From Schistocerca nitens (taxonomy: Eukaryota > Arthropoda > Insecta > Orthoptera > Acrididae), in NCBI RefSeq assembly GCF_023898315.1, contig NC_064616.1, forward strand, positions 535,637,102-535,701,101: a stretch of 64,000 bases of DNA, in the 5' to 3' direction. Within the stretch, counting starts at the first letter, position 1, and each line of letters starts with the position of its first letter. This document shows positions 51,708 through 62,290 of this stretch, one piece after another. Position numbers and translations under genes: made by a program. The notes beneath the pieces are model-generated. The model searched no databases. It had not been told where the DNA came from and worked only from the letters and a program-made list of their open reading frames with translations.

Positions 51708-52635
51708 CGTATCGCGCCCACGCACAACGGCTACCTTCTACGTGTGGCGACGTTCTAACTGCTCCTCGCACAAAAGACTCGTTCTCGTGTATCTTCCAAT
51801 CCTCTGCTGCCCCACCAAGAATCATTTTCCTTCCTCGTTCCTTACGATGATTTCTTAAATTAATATTCTAAATCCTTAACTGGTTGAGAAAGTACAAAAA
51901 TTTAGCAGTTAACTTCATTTAAAACAAATCAGTACGGCCGTATTCAGTGATAAATCTGGTAGTGCAAGAATTTAAATAATATAAAAACAGATCTCTGTTT
52001 GAATTTCTCTCAGGTTTTCCACCATGGACATGCGTCTTCTCTGATCTTAGAGACTGTCGCCCCACTATTTCTTTGTGTATTGTGTAAAAGACTAAGGTGT
52101 CCATTTTTGTGCCCATCAGTACTACTGCCCAATATTCAAAAGCTTTAAAAATTGTCATGATATAGCAGATCCATTACACATCGGCAGAGAGGAGTTTATG
52201 GAACCACTTTTATATTTTGTATGGTGAAGTTAGGTATTTATTTAATTTATTAATATGTCGTCTAATATATTTACTGTTTATTTTTTGTAGGATTATTGAT
52301 ACTGAATAGTCAGCTAAAACTGCTAGAGCCAATAAACAATTTATGTAAGCACTGATTGAAATAAACTTTACAGCTAATCCAGAGCATCTGTATTCTGAGA
52401 CAAAGCTAGACAGTTTTTCTCTATATCTACATTTGTTTTTCACTTGAACTAGAGTAGAAAACGCTTCGTCACACAAGTAAAACCTGTCACAAGCTTTAAT
52501 GCTTTCATCGCGTTAGTAAGAACCGTGAGGCCGAGTAACTTGGTCCGCAGTTGACATATGGAAATGTTTTCTTTTCTAAAACGGCTATCAACAAATTCCC
52601 ACTGCCCGTCAGCTTAGGATAAGAGATACAGGATT
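51708..52635. other. No gene recognised
   Basis: No supported element. Minus-strand frames at 51919-52158 and 52210-52476 have no recognisable domain. Confidence 0.35.
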
Positions 52636-53055
52636 CAGCCGTCTCGACGTGTATCAGAAGTGGGACAGGATTTCGGAAGGCGAGCCTGCCCCGGACCAAA
52701 GGGGTTGGGGAGCCGGCCAGGTAGGTGTTTCCCACATCCAGCTAGGTAAACACCGAGTTGGTACCCACATCCCACCTTAGATGCACTCTATGCTTTTATA
52801 CTCCAACAAGAGATGTACTCTAGATGCAGACAGATGGTGTACACTGTACACAAATTCCCTTCCGAGGGGAATGGTGATTTTAGCGAGGGCATCGGACCAC
52901 TTACTGTCACTAACGTTGCCAAAATCCATATAACAATGCCGACCGCATAAAGAACATGACAAAGGCAGGGAAGATGACTGACATATTGTCTAAACCGCCC
53001 TGATTGCGAGGGTGTTACAAAGCTCTGCAGACAACCCATCAACCTCAATGTGCAC
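52636..53055 (+). repeat. Probable dispersed repeat
   Basis: 'gggacaggatttcggaaggc', 'ctgccccggaccaaaggggt' and 'ggtaggtgtttcccacatcc' resemble a repeat I associate with orthopteran genomes, but I cannot name the family, and no second copy is in the window. Confidence 0.35.
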
Positions 53056-53256
53056 TGTAGGCTGACTGGGTGAATGGATGGTGAGGCGAAACAGTCGTCG
53101 GGAGGTGACGTCTAGAGAACGTTCTGCACTTGAGTTATATAAGATTTATTTAGGCAAGTGGAACTTTGTCTGGGTGAATCCTTATTTCCCTCTCTGCTCG
53201 TTGGACATAAATGGATCCTGCGCTACTTCCAAGCACACCCAGAGTTTCGGATGGTC

Positions 53257-53458
53257 AAAAAATGGTTCAAATGGCTCTGAGCACCATGGGACTCAACTGC
53301 TGAGGTCATTAGTCCCCTAGAACTTAGAACTAGTTAAACCTAACTAACCCAAGGACATCACAAACATCCATGCCCGAGGCAGGATTCGAACCTGCGACCG
53401 TAGCGGTCTTGCGGTTCCAGACTGCAGCGCCTTTAACCGCACGGCCACTTCGGCCGGC
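53257..53458 (-). repeat. SINE family A (-) with 10-bp TSD
   Basis: A full minus-strand copy from 'aaaaaatggttcaaatggct' to 'cacttcggccggc'. The TSD is 'tcggatggtc' (53247-53256) and 'tcggatgatc' (53460-53469), one mismatch. Confidence 0.91.
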
Positions 53459-53469
53459 CTCGGATGATC

Positions 53470-54249
53470 AGTTGAGCGGTAATTACATACGAACAAGATA
53501 CTTCATGTGGCTAGTCTATCAACGAAATCATCATAGACTGACGCAAATAAGACCTTTAACGGACCAGTGGTAAACAGAGAATTTAATATTACTGAAAGGG
53601 AGGAACGAATGTTTTTTTAATTGTCGGCTTTCCACACCAATAAGGCATTAATGAGACTTGAAGGGTTTCTAAGATTAAATAACAGACTGAGAAATAGTAC
53701 ACGCCAGTCGAGAAAATGAAGAGCTGCCCAAGTAAACAAGCTATTCAATGCGAAGTTGCTAGGGGATGCTATAACGACAGAGCTTTATGCAGCCCTAAAT
53801 TATACCAAAGGAGAGGTGGTTTCAGTGACATAATGCATCTAGACTCTGATGAACTGCAACAAGAGGAGGAAACCGAAGGTGTTACTGAAGTGTGAAATAC
53901 TATGAAACATGTAAATGGTGAGCTTGGGTAGATGTGATCCCTTCTTGTCACAACTACTGTACCTTAATTACCCGAGAACACTGTAGCAGGTTTCATCTAC
54001 CTGAAGTTTAGGACTTATACATCTAACTCACAGAGTGATATAAAATCCAACATTTTTGGCACACCTCCTTGGGAAGCAAAGACCAGGCAGCATGTACACT
54101 CCACTTAGAGATCCACCCAGGCATCTTGCTAGGTCCCAAAAACATCTAGTGTAGAGCAGAGAAGCCCAGCCTTTTTTTAAAAAATTAAAGGTATCCCAAC
54201 GTATCCCGCCCTTTTAAGCGGAAAAGCGTTTAAGGCTATCCAACCGGCA
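53470..54249. other. No gene recognised; may be the decayed upstream part of a Penelope element
   Basis: No RT motif could be read. Its position just before a GIY-YIG-like fragment makes an origin from the same Penelope element possible. Confidence 0.25.
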
Positions 54250-54279
54250 GTGAATGAGCCTTTACCAGGACCATGATTT

Positions 54280-54660
54280 TTGCATATAACTTGCGCAAAA
54301 CCGTTATGCCTTTTAATATACGACATTAACACAACACCGAACGTACTCCAAAGCCGTGGCATATACAAAATTTACTGCTCTGACTATAAGGTTAGCTACA
54401 TTGCAACAACGGAAAGGAGTTTTAGAAAGTGTTATAATGAAAACAGAGAACTAAGAACGACAAAAAGTAGGAAGTAAATCAGCCTTCGCGTGTCATCTCA
54501 TATAAGACAGACTCGAAAATAAGCTCTTAGTTCTTCATACAGTGAAGAAGGGATACTTTATCAGCATATCGGAAGAAACAGAAATTTGCGCGCACCTGAA
54601 AGAATCTAGGGATGAGACGCTCAACGAGCAGTGTACACTAAGAAACACCAAATTCTAGGA
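54280..54660 (+). pseudogene. Penelope-like element, GIY-YIG endonuclease remnant
   Basis: The frame from 54280 reads SRGIYKIYCSDYKVSYIATT then ERSFRKCYNENRE. This matches the GIY-YIG nuclease of Penelope elements (GIY intact, YIG now YIA, then 'QTGRSF+.R..EH'). After a stop, other frames give SAFACHLI, LVLHTVKKGYFISISEETEI and ESRDETLNEQ, matching the 'KG..l..lEe.EI' and 'LNEQ' blocks. The domain normally nicks target DNA for Penelope insertion. It is decayed, and the reverse transcriptase is not recognisable. Confidence 0.72.
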
Positions 54661-56080
54661 CATATGCCACCTCGTATTGATAACTTCGTTTAAAGGTTGT
54701 CTGGAATTTAGTAGTGCACCCGGATATCTGTAAACATGTTTTTGTAAGTAGTCAACATTGCGTCCAAGACACCCTAACGTTCTCTATAGTTCCCTGAGTT
54801 CTAACCTTGACCCGTTGACGCTAGAGGATGTAACTGTACACTCGAGCTGGACATATAATCCACTCCAAATATTCTGACATTTCACTAAATCTTTCTGGCT
54901 TTTTTAGCTTTTTAGCTTTTGGTTGGGAAAGCCTGCAGTCTAAAAATTTTTGAACATGTCAGAATATTACTCTGTTGTCAAGCTAAAACATGCCAATGTT
55001 TGTAATGTATCAAAGTACATAGTTTTCTATAATTATGACACACCCATTTGCTTACGGAATCATTGAGCATATCACTTTAGATCGCCTTTACGTTTACTTT
55101 CTCTAATCATCTGTATTCACTTCAGCATACCACAAAATGAGATACACGTTTTTTTCTGTACTTAAACTGTACATGTGCAAACTTAGTCTTTCAAGTTCTG
55201 TTATGTAAAACATTGACGTATCCATTATATCATGCATTAACAATGGCCTTTACGTGAAGCCCGAAACCGATCATGGACTTAAATAAACAACCTATTAGCA
55301 ACTGGAGCTACTATTAATTGAGGATAAGGTGCGCAACAACAGCACTCTCAAAACATGGAGAAACCAGTAAGGAAACGTAATTAGAACGACGTTGTGAATA
55401 TCGATGCATAACCTTCGAAACATAAGCAACGTCGAGTCCACGTAAATTTCAGCATCCCGCAACACAAGCAGTTGTCTGTTCCGGAACCACATAGGTATCG
55501 ACAGCAGCTCAAAGGTTGCCTTCGTATCATGTCTCGACGTTAGGTGTAAATATGCTTTTTCCAAGGTTTTCCCTAATTTAACTTTATGAAATTTTCAAGT
55601 TAATAAGTAGTTCGTTAACTAAGTAACATAAATCCTAAAATACGTAACTTTTACTAATGGTGATCAGTTGTATTCTTCCTTCAGCTCGAAAGATCTTACA
55701 ACGGGTGCATAAAATATGTGACGTATCTTCAAGAAGGTTATGTGTGAAAAACTGAAATAAGCGTGTAAGAACAGTCAAAACCATTTTTTCATACTTAGTT
55801 TTCAGCATATGCCTTTCTCATCATTCCTCGCGATTCCTGAGAGTGTCATAAAATTTCTCACTGAGCTGGCCGAAGCCTAATTTTTAAATACGACGAAATT
55901 ACTTCTTTTCCATTATTGGGGCAGCGGCGGAAAATATTTAGTAAAAGTTTGTTTTAATGTGTAAGGCGGTTCATCAACGCTTCGAACAGTTATTAATGAA
56001 AATTCAATGCTGGTACGATCTATTATTTTTATCGTTTTCCCAATGAAGACGAGAAACAACGACATGTTGAGAGCCTTACG
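54661..56080. other. No gene recognised
   Basis: AT-rich. A minus-strand frame at 55295-55564 is open for 89 codons but has no domain that I can name. Confidence 0.35.
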
Positions 56081-56116
56081 ATATATACGCATCTAATTAC
56101 CTAGCACGAGTCATTG
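56081..56116 (+). promoter_or_regulatory. Possible TATA and initiator pair
   Basis: 'atatata' at 56081 and 'tcattg' at 56111 are about 30 bp apart, the spacing of an insect TATA box and initiator. The candidate signal-peptide exon starts about 230 bp downstream. Such pairs occur by chance in AT-rich DNA, so the support is weak. Confidence 0.25.
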
Positions 56117-56338
56117 GGAAACGAGAGGAGAGCATTGTGTGCTCGAATTACATGACATTCTGAGAACGAATGGCATTCCTGCTTGCGAGTGATTACTATC
56201 GCCGCTATGCGACTGCGCAGTCTGTCAGGGAAACAGCGTACAAGTAAGGAGTTTGGCTTCGAAGGGGGTAATGAGTCATTTAGTCGCCGTCCTCCGGGCT
56301 GAATGCGTGTCAACGTAGTGTTAAGAAGTCGGACGACC

Positions 56339-56381
56339 ATGAAGGCTGCTTGCTACCTCGCTGTTCTCCTGCATCTAAACG
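56339..56381 (+). CDS. Candidate first coding exon (signal peptide), host gene
   Basis: ATG at 56339 gives MKAACYLAVLLHLN, short and hydrophobic like the core of a secretory signal peptide, and is followed at once by 'g|gtaagaa', a good splice donor at 56382. An in-frame ATG lies 36 bases upstream (MRVNVVLRSRTT before the Met). Surrounding DNA from about 54.7 to 57.6 kb has no recognised transposon, unlike most of the window. No acceptor and second exon could be identified, as is common where introns are many kilobases long. This is the only host-gene candidate and could be chance. Confidence 0.3.
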
Positions 56382-57609
56382 GTAAGAAATAGCCTGTTGC
56401 CTTCAGCTAAAAACCTACAATTTCTTGCCCTATAGACAGAACGGATTTGTGACATCAGAATTATTTTTTAGAGTAATCTCCTTTCAAATATCTGACTGAG
56501 TAAGCAGCAGTGTTTCATCTTGACAAAGTAACAGACATACAAAAATATCCCCTGACGAAAAATCAGTGCTTGAAACTTTTCAAAGTAACGATAGGTCAAC
56601 GGTCGAAACTTTTCAGAGTACTTCATGTGATAAAATGCTTGTTACACCCTTATTTTTTTATGACACGTTAGTTTCATGCGATGGCTGTCTTTTCTGACAG
56701 CTAAAAATGACATTTTATGAAAGACAGCTTCAGCCTCACTTACTGGTATTTCTATTGTAAACACTAGAAAAGATTAGTTGAGAATGGCTTGGCAGTTCTG
56801 AATAAAAGGATGAAATGTAGAACTGTTTGCACGGAAATATGTTACTTAATTTTGTCTTACTGCAGCATGATTAGCTTGTTACTTTTTCGTCATTTGAGAA
56901 AATTATAATAGAGATTAGCCAAATTCATGGTTGTATTTCCAGAAAATTTAATGTACTCCTGAGTGAATCAGCTGTTTGTAAGTGAGGGTACTGTTAATTC
57001 TAAAAATGCATGTTTGACCGTTTTAATCCTTTTCGGGGCACTATGTAGCGACGTTTTCGTAGTTGCCAGATGTTTTAATTATGATTTGTATGTACTCCTG
57101 AGATCCCATTATCATTTAAACAAATAGAAGTTGTAGTTTCTTCGTTAATTGATAGCAACCAGCGTACTTTAGTGTCTTCAGACAGTGATTTTACTTTTCA
57201 GCAATTTCGCCATTAAGTGCCAATAACCTATTTTATATCCCGGAAGAAATATGTGCACTAAAAGTTTTGAAAACTGTGACATCAGGGATGCCCAGCAAGA
57301 CTAATATCTTTAAATGCTATATACACATTCTTCACCACACGCGGCTGAACACTGCCCTACGGAAATTACCTGTAAGAGGGGCACTACGTCGGCTGTATAA
57401 TCTGCTTGATGTAACGGTTGCTGTTCAGGCACTCTGAATCAGAAAAATTAAATGACGCACACCGAAGAAATTATCCGAATGGGGCCGAAATAAGAGGTGC
57501 GGTGTAAGTGTGCAGACAAATCAGAGCATTACAGTTTCAGAAAAAGTGGATGATTTATGCAAGAGAAAGAGCTTCACAAATTGAGCAAGTCAGTAACCTG
57601 GTGGTCTAC
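56382..57609. other. No gene recognised; possible intron
   Basis: AT-rich, with no transposon protein. If the candidate exon is real this would be the start of its first intron. Confidence 0.3.
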
Positions 57610-58280
57610 CTCTGGCCTTTATGCGGTTTTGGCTTTGACTAACCGAGGTTTCTGAAGTCCCTCTGAGGGGATGGCGTGCCAAATTCTGTCCAACTGGCGC
57701 ATTAGATCATCAAAATCCCGAGCTGGTTGCAGGGCCCTGCCCATAACGCTCCAAACATCCTCAATTGGGAAGAGATCCGGTGACTTCGCTGGCCAAGGTA
57801 GTCTTCGGCAAGCAGTAGAAACTCTCGCCGTGGGCGGGCGGGCATTATGTTGCTGAAATGTAAGACTAGGATGGCTTTCCCTGAAGGGCAACAAAACGGG
57901 GCCTAGAATATCGTCGACGTACCGTTGTGCTGTAAGTGTGCCGCGGATGACAACCAAAGGGATCCTTCTACAAAAAGAAATGGCACAGTAGACCATCATT
58001 CCAGGTCGCCGTGTGGCGAGCGACAGTCGGGTTGGTATCCCACCACTGTCTGGTGCGTCTTCAGACACGTATTCACCAGTCATCGGGGCTTAGAAGCGGG
58101 ACTCATCACTGAAGACAATTCTAATTCAGTCATTGAAATTCCAGGCCATGTTACAGCACTCTTCTTGTGAAGCTTTGTACGCACTGTGATGCACTGATGA
58201 GAGAGACTCATTGCCACAACTCTTTGTCGTGAACTCTTGATCGCAAACTTCTTAGGCGTGCCACACAAATAATCGTGTCC
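57610..58280 (-). pseudogene. Tc1-type transposase remnant, second Asp is His
   Basis: Read on the minus strand: around 58120 IRIVFSDESRF (first Asp intact). The frame 58083-57619 then reads TRRPGMMVYCAISFCRRIPL and VVIRGTLTAQRYVDDILGPV. TFQQHNARPPTARVS follows, where the second catalytic Asp of 'QQDNARPH' is His. PWPAKSPDLFPIEDVWSVMG keeps the catalytic Glu. The C-terminal 'SMPRRV' end is lost. No terminal repeats were found. A dead Tc1 copy of a family different from the other two. Confidence 0.85.
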
Positions 58281-58578
58281 ACTCGCAGGATTAATTCAAA
58301 GGAAGCACAAAGCTGAAAATCGAGTCATCTGCTGCCCTGCTGAAAGAATGTATTGCACGTAACCGAACCAATGTTTCTGAAGTTGTTGAAGTACTTTATC
58401 GGAAAACGTTTTACTTGAAGTATAGAAAACATAAAACACCATATACTTTGGATTTACATGTTTTTCACTAAGCAACTGTTCTCAAACGATTGTAAGGAAA
58501 GTACTGGTTAAAAATATGTGAGTGTTTCAAATTGTAAGTTTCATATTACAGCTTGATGATGAAGTGGTTATCCTTCCG
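58281..58578. other. No gene recognised
   Basis: Short stretch between two transposon relics. Confidence 0.35.
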
Positions 58579-58870
58579 TTATTGGTCATATTGATAGTGA
58601 TGCTTCAAAGCTGAGTAACTCACTGCCCGTAGTTCGATGAATTGCAATGAATTAAGGGTGCCATTTGCCACTAGTAGTCTGAGGGAAACAGAAATAGGTA
58701 GTCTGAATTTGTTGTCGTATTTCGAAATGCGTCCCTCAGTCATCTGTGGAAGTATATCGAAGTCTTCTTTACTAATCCACAAGAAATCTCTGAATTCCAG
58801 TCGAGATGATCGTGCCCGTGTCTTTACGGTCATTAAAAGGCCTAAATCTCTTTCTCGCCAGTGGAGATTC
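58579..58870 (-). pseudogene. PIF/Harbinger transposase N-terminal remnant
   Basis: The minus frame at 58833-58579 reads LEFRDFLWISKEDFDILPQM, then ISKYDNKFRLPISVSLRLLV and ANGTLNSLQFIEL. This matches the conserved start of Harbinger transposases ('F+.fLRM....Fd.LL..v.p.I.K.dt.fR.aIs...RLaitLrfLA.G.s..sL'). The DDE domain and the Myb-like partner gene are absent. A short decayed fragment. Confidence 0.72.
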
Positions 58871-59990
58871 GTTTACAGTCTTCCATATAATGTGAAAGTG
58901 TCAAAATAATTAATATGTTTCGCCCCACCAAGCAAAGAATCGTGTTCACATAAGCTAGAAGCTTAAAGCTGAGTCATTTTCTGCGGCAAAACTTTCTATA
59001 TATAAACAAAGTAAACCTGCATACCACACTGCGTTTTACTCTATGGGTAAATAATTGATAAGTACTGGTTTTGGACTCGCGTGGTTTTTCGCTAGGCACT
59101 TGTTATGAAACGATTGCAATCGACTGCATGTCATTTAGGCGACCTGCATGTTCTTAACCAATTATCACACCGGGGAAAGGGAGCTGCAATGTAACGTGAA
59201 TCGGAGCCACGTTTCGTTCCTGGTGAATCTCCACGTCATTGAGAGGCGAATGCTAGGTTAAAAAGCAGGGTTAAAAATCTGACCCGGCCACGTTTCAGTC
59301 CTGTCAGTTTTCGGTTCCTAGGCAAACGCTCTGCAACTACACCATAAAACCACATCCGAATTTCGTCACGCTTTCTGCTAACTCATGGAACTGCTGACTG
59401 CTCTATCGAGGTATGGCTGCTGTTAGGTAGGTGACAATGGCATCATTTTTACAAACGTAAGTTTAAGTCATCGTAATTCAGACTATTTGTAAGAAAAATT
59501 TATAAATTATATAGAGAAAACGTTCCTCATGGATCAGTGTAAATGCTAGTGAAAACCGGAACAAAATCCCTACAGCTGTTCCTGAGAATACAGACGGACG
59601 CTAGGAGTCGACTTCATTAGAAATACATAAAAATAAAGCCAATGCCATACCAAATGTTTATGAGAGTATCATGTAAAATTTGGAAGTAAATCGGTCAAAA
59701 ATTGTTTGGAATTTTTGCTAAAAATGTTTAAACGTTTCCTTATTGTTCATAATTCTTTCCGAATGTTTGTTAGAGTTCGGAAAAAAATTTGAAGTGAACT
59801 GGTCAAGAAGTTTTCAAGATTTTTGGCAACAACGTTAAACAACTTGTCTTTCTTAATACTCTTGGCTTTCATATTTCTATTTCATTCAGGCTTCAGTGAG
59901 TATGACTGTTGTGGAGTGTTTCGCTTTACATTACTCGATGAGAATTTATTGTTGCAGATGTTTCGTGTCATTCGTCAGGTTAGTTCGAAT
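58871..59990. other. No gene recognised
   Basis: No supported feature. The frame at 59823-60026 starts with a hydrophobic stretch but overlaps the antisense of a LINE relic and is not accepted as a gene. Confidence 0.35.
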
Positions 59991-60200
59991 TTATCAACTA
60001 TAGCAGAAATGGTTTGCTTTCTCTGACAAGTCAGGTCGAATGCAGTCACCGAAATATTTAAATTTGACAACTTTCTTGAATTTTCTGTGGTCCAGTGATA
60101 TCTCTTCATCAGGCTCTTTAAAACTGCCACAGTACGAGGTTTTGTTTTGTGATACTTGGAGTCTTGATTTGGCTGCTTGCCTTCTCAAGCATTTGACCTG
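59991..60200 (-). pseudogene. RTE-like LINE reverse transcriptase fragment
   Basis: The minus frame at 60188-59994 reads AAKSRLQVSQNKTSYCGSFK, then DEEISLDHRKFKKVVKFKYF and GDCIRPDL. This fits the region just after the RT catalytic core in RTE-like LINEs ('GL.IN..KT.ym......l.v....e.V..FKYLG..i..d'). It is a short isolated fragment. Confidence 0.65.
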
Positions 60201-61975
60201 CTTTGCTACTCTTTATAGGCAATGGTAAATTATTGCTATATCGTTATGAGAGGTCTGTCAAACGTTCTCTGTTGTGACCCGTCTTGGAATTTTGAACATT
60301 CAAACTCTCTTGTCTCCCGTAGAACTTTATCTCCCCTTCTTTGAGGCTACAGTTGAAGAGAATCGATAATATTGTATTTTACCTACATGCCGTATTAAGG
60401 AATTGTTTGTAAGTAGCGAGTGTGTAGGTGCCTATTTCACAGTGAATAGTATAATAATATTCCCTAAACTTGATTTAAAAATAGTACAGTAACTGTTCGA
60501 AGACAACCATACTACCAGAGAGCAGCATCTCAGTTTATGCCACATAAATGTTTACTGATTCATCCTGAAATAATTTTCTATTTAATTTTATAACATTGTT
60601 AGGAATTGTGTTCATGTAAACATTCGCGGTGTATACTACTGACGAAAATCCCACGGTTCTCCATCCGGGTGGCAGTGCTGAGTAATCGCCACGTTTCAAC
60701 AAGTGTCTTACTCATTACGTTCTGCGGGCTCAACACTGGACAGCATTCGCTGCGGTTCACACGTGCCCAGGCAGTGACTCAGGCTCGATGCATAACAAGA
60801 GTGTAACAGCCGTGCGTGCTCGCAGCGAGATCGCGGCGTCAGAAATCGTTTCAGAGCACACACGACGACATCGCAGCGATTATCTCGCCCCAGTACTAGA
60901 TTAGAAGCCAACCATTAGCGACGTAGGCCAAAGAAAGCAGGCAGTGCTTGTTTATTTCGTTTATGAATACATTAAGAAACGCAACAGCAGATTTAGGGCT
61001 CACTCTTTCTTAGTTCACGGCTACCGAAAGGAGCGTTCGCGTCAAGAAAAGATGAAAGTAAATTCCTTTATTATTTTCGAATGAGTCTGCAGTAGTTCGA
61101 TGAGCAAACAGTATAACTGCAGTCATCCATCAAAAGCGAAGACTATGAGAAAAGGCATTCAGTACTGCCCAGTCCGTCTAATCTTGTCATGAGGCCGGAA
61201 CTTTCCTCTCCTAAGAAAAAGGTAATACCCGGAGATATGTGCAGTGCGCATTTGGAATTGTAACGATTAAATGGAGAATATTTCACAGACCTATCAATGT
61301 TAAGATGAACTTTACTGTTAGCATGATCAAATGTTTCTGTGTTCTTCATAACTACTACCGTTCCTGTGATGGTTTTAACTTTAAAGACGCTTAAGGTGTA
61401 CAGAGGCTTTAGACAATGAAATCACATCAACCCAAGGAAGAAGTTCACTTAACGGTAGAAGTAATGTTTTCGCTTAATACTGCTGACAAAGTACCATGGC
61501 ATGACCAATGTATCTAATTCTGGTCCGCAACAATCGTAGTGAACACCGAATCCATTAATGATTATTAACTGAAGATTTGTTCATTCAGCGGAAAGGATTA
61601 TCGCCAGGGGGGAAAGCATTTGTAGCAAAGCGTTATTTCAAGTTTTGAATGACCACATTCGAAGAAAAACGCAACCACTAGAATACAAACACAAAATAGT
61701 TTAACAGTGATACAGTTTATTGCGATATTGATGTAATATTTGTCCTGATTCTATTTCACAGAAAAACCCTCATAAAACTTATCATTCACATACTTGAAAC
61801 CATGCGGCTCTGTTCTTAATCTTCTCATGATACACCTTGCGAGTTGTGTGCCATATTTCAGGGTATTTCTTCACATTTGCAGTGAACAAATTCCATGTTC
61901 AGACCGGCTGCATCCATGGTGGCTGGCGGCAGCTGATGCTAGTGTTGCGAATTCGTGTGTACTACCCCATTTACT
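60201..61975. other. No gene recognised
   Basis: No transposon motif, SINE or coding exon that I can support. Frames at 60606-60806, 60708-60911 and 61794-61979 are short and without domains. Confidence 0.35.
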
Positions 61976-61978
61976 TTG

Positions 61979-62290
61979 ACCGCCCGGTTAGCCGCACGGT
62001 CTAACGCGCTGCTTTCCCGAGCGGGAAGGCGTGCCGGTCCCTGGCACGAATGCGCCCGGCGAATTAGTGTCCAGGCCCGGTGTGCCGGCCAGTCTGTGGC
62101 TGGTTTTTAAGGCGGCTTTCAATTTCCCTCAGCGAATGCGGGCTGGTTCCCCTTAATCCGCCTTGGAGTTACACTCGTCTGGTATGAGACGTTCCCGGAG
62201 GGCGGGGTGGGGGATCCACTGGGGGCTGAACCGCACAATAACCCTGGGTTCGGTGTGGGGCGGCGGTGGGGTGGCAACCTAAATTCTTTC
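61979..62290 (+). repeat. tRNA-derived SINE (fourth type)
   Basis: The head 'gcccggttagccgcacggtc' (A-box-like) with 'cggtccctggcacgaatgcg' (B-box-like) is followed by 'gtgccggccagtctgtggct', 'gcgaatgcgggctggttccc', 'ttacactcgtctggtatgag' and 'ccgcacaataaccctgggtt'. This arrangement is that of a long SINE family known to me from orthopterans. The 3' end and TSD are unclear. Confidence 0.7.

Noticed and set aside
59823-60026. Frame with a signal-peptide-like start (FLILLAFIFLFHSGFS)
   Set aside because: Its second half is antisense to an RTE-like LINE fragment, and no splice donor or supporting context was found.
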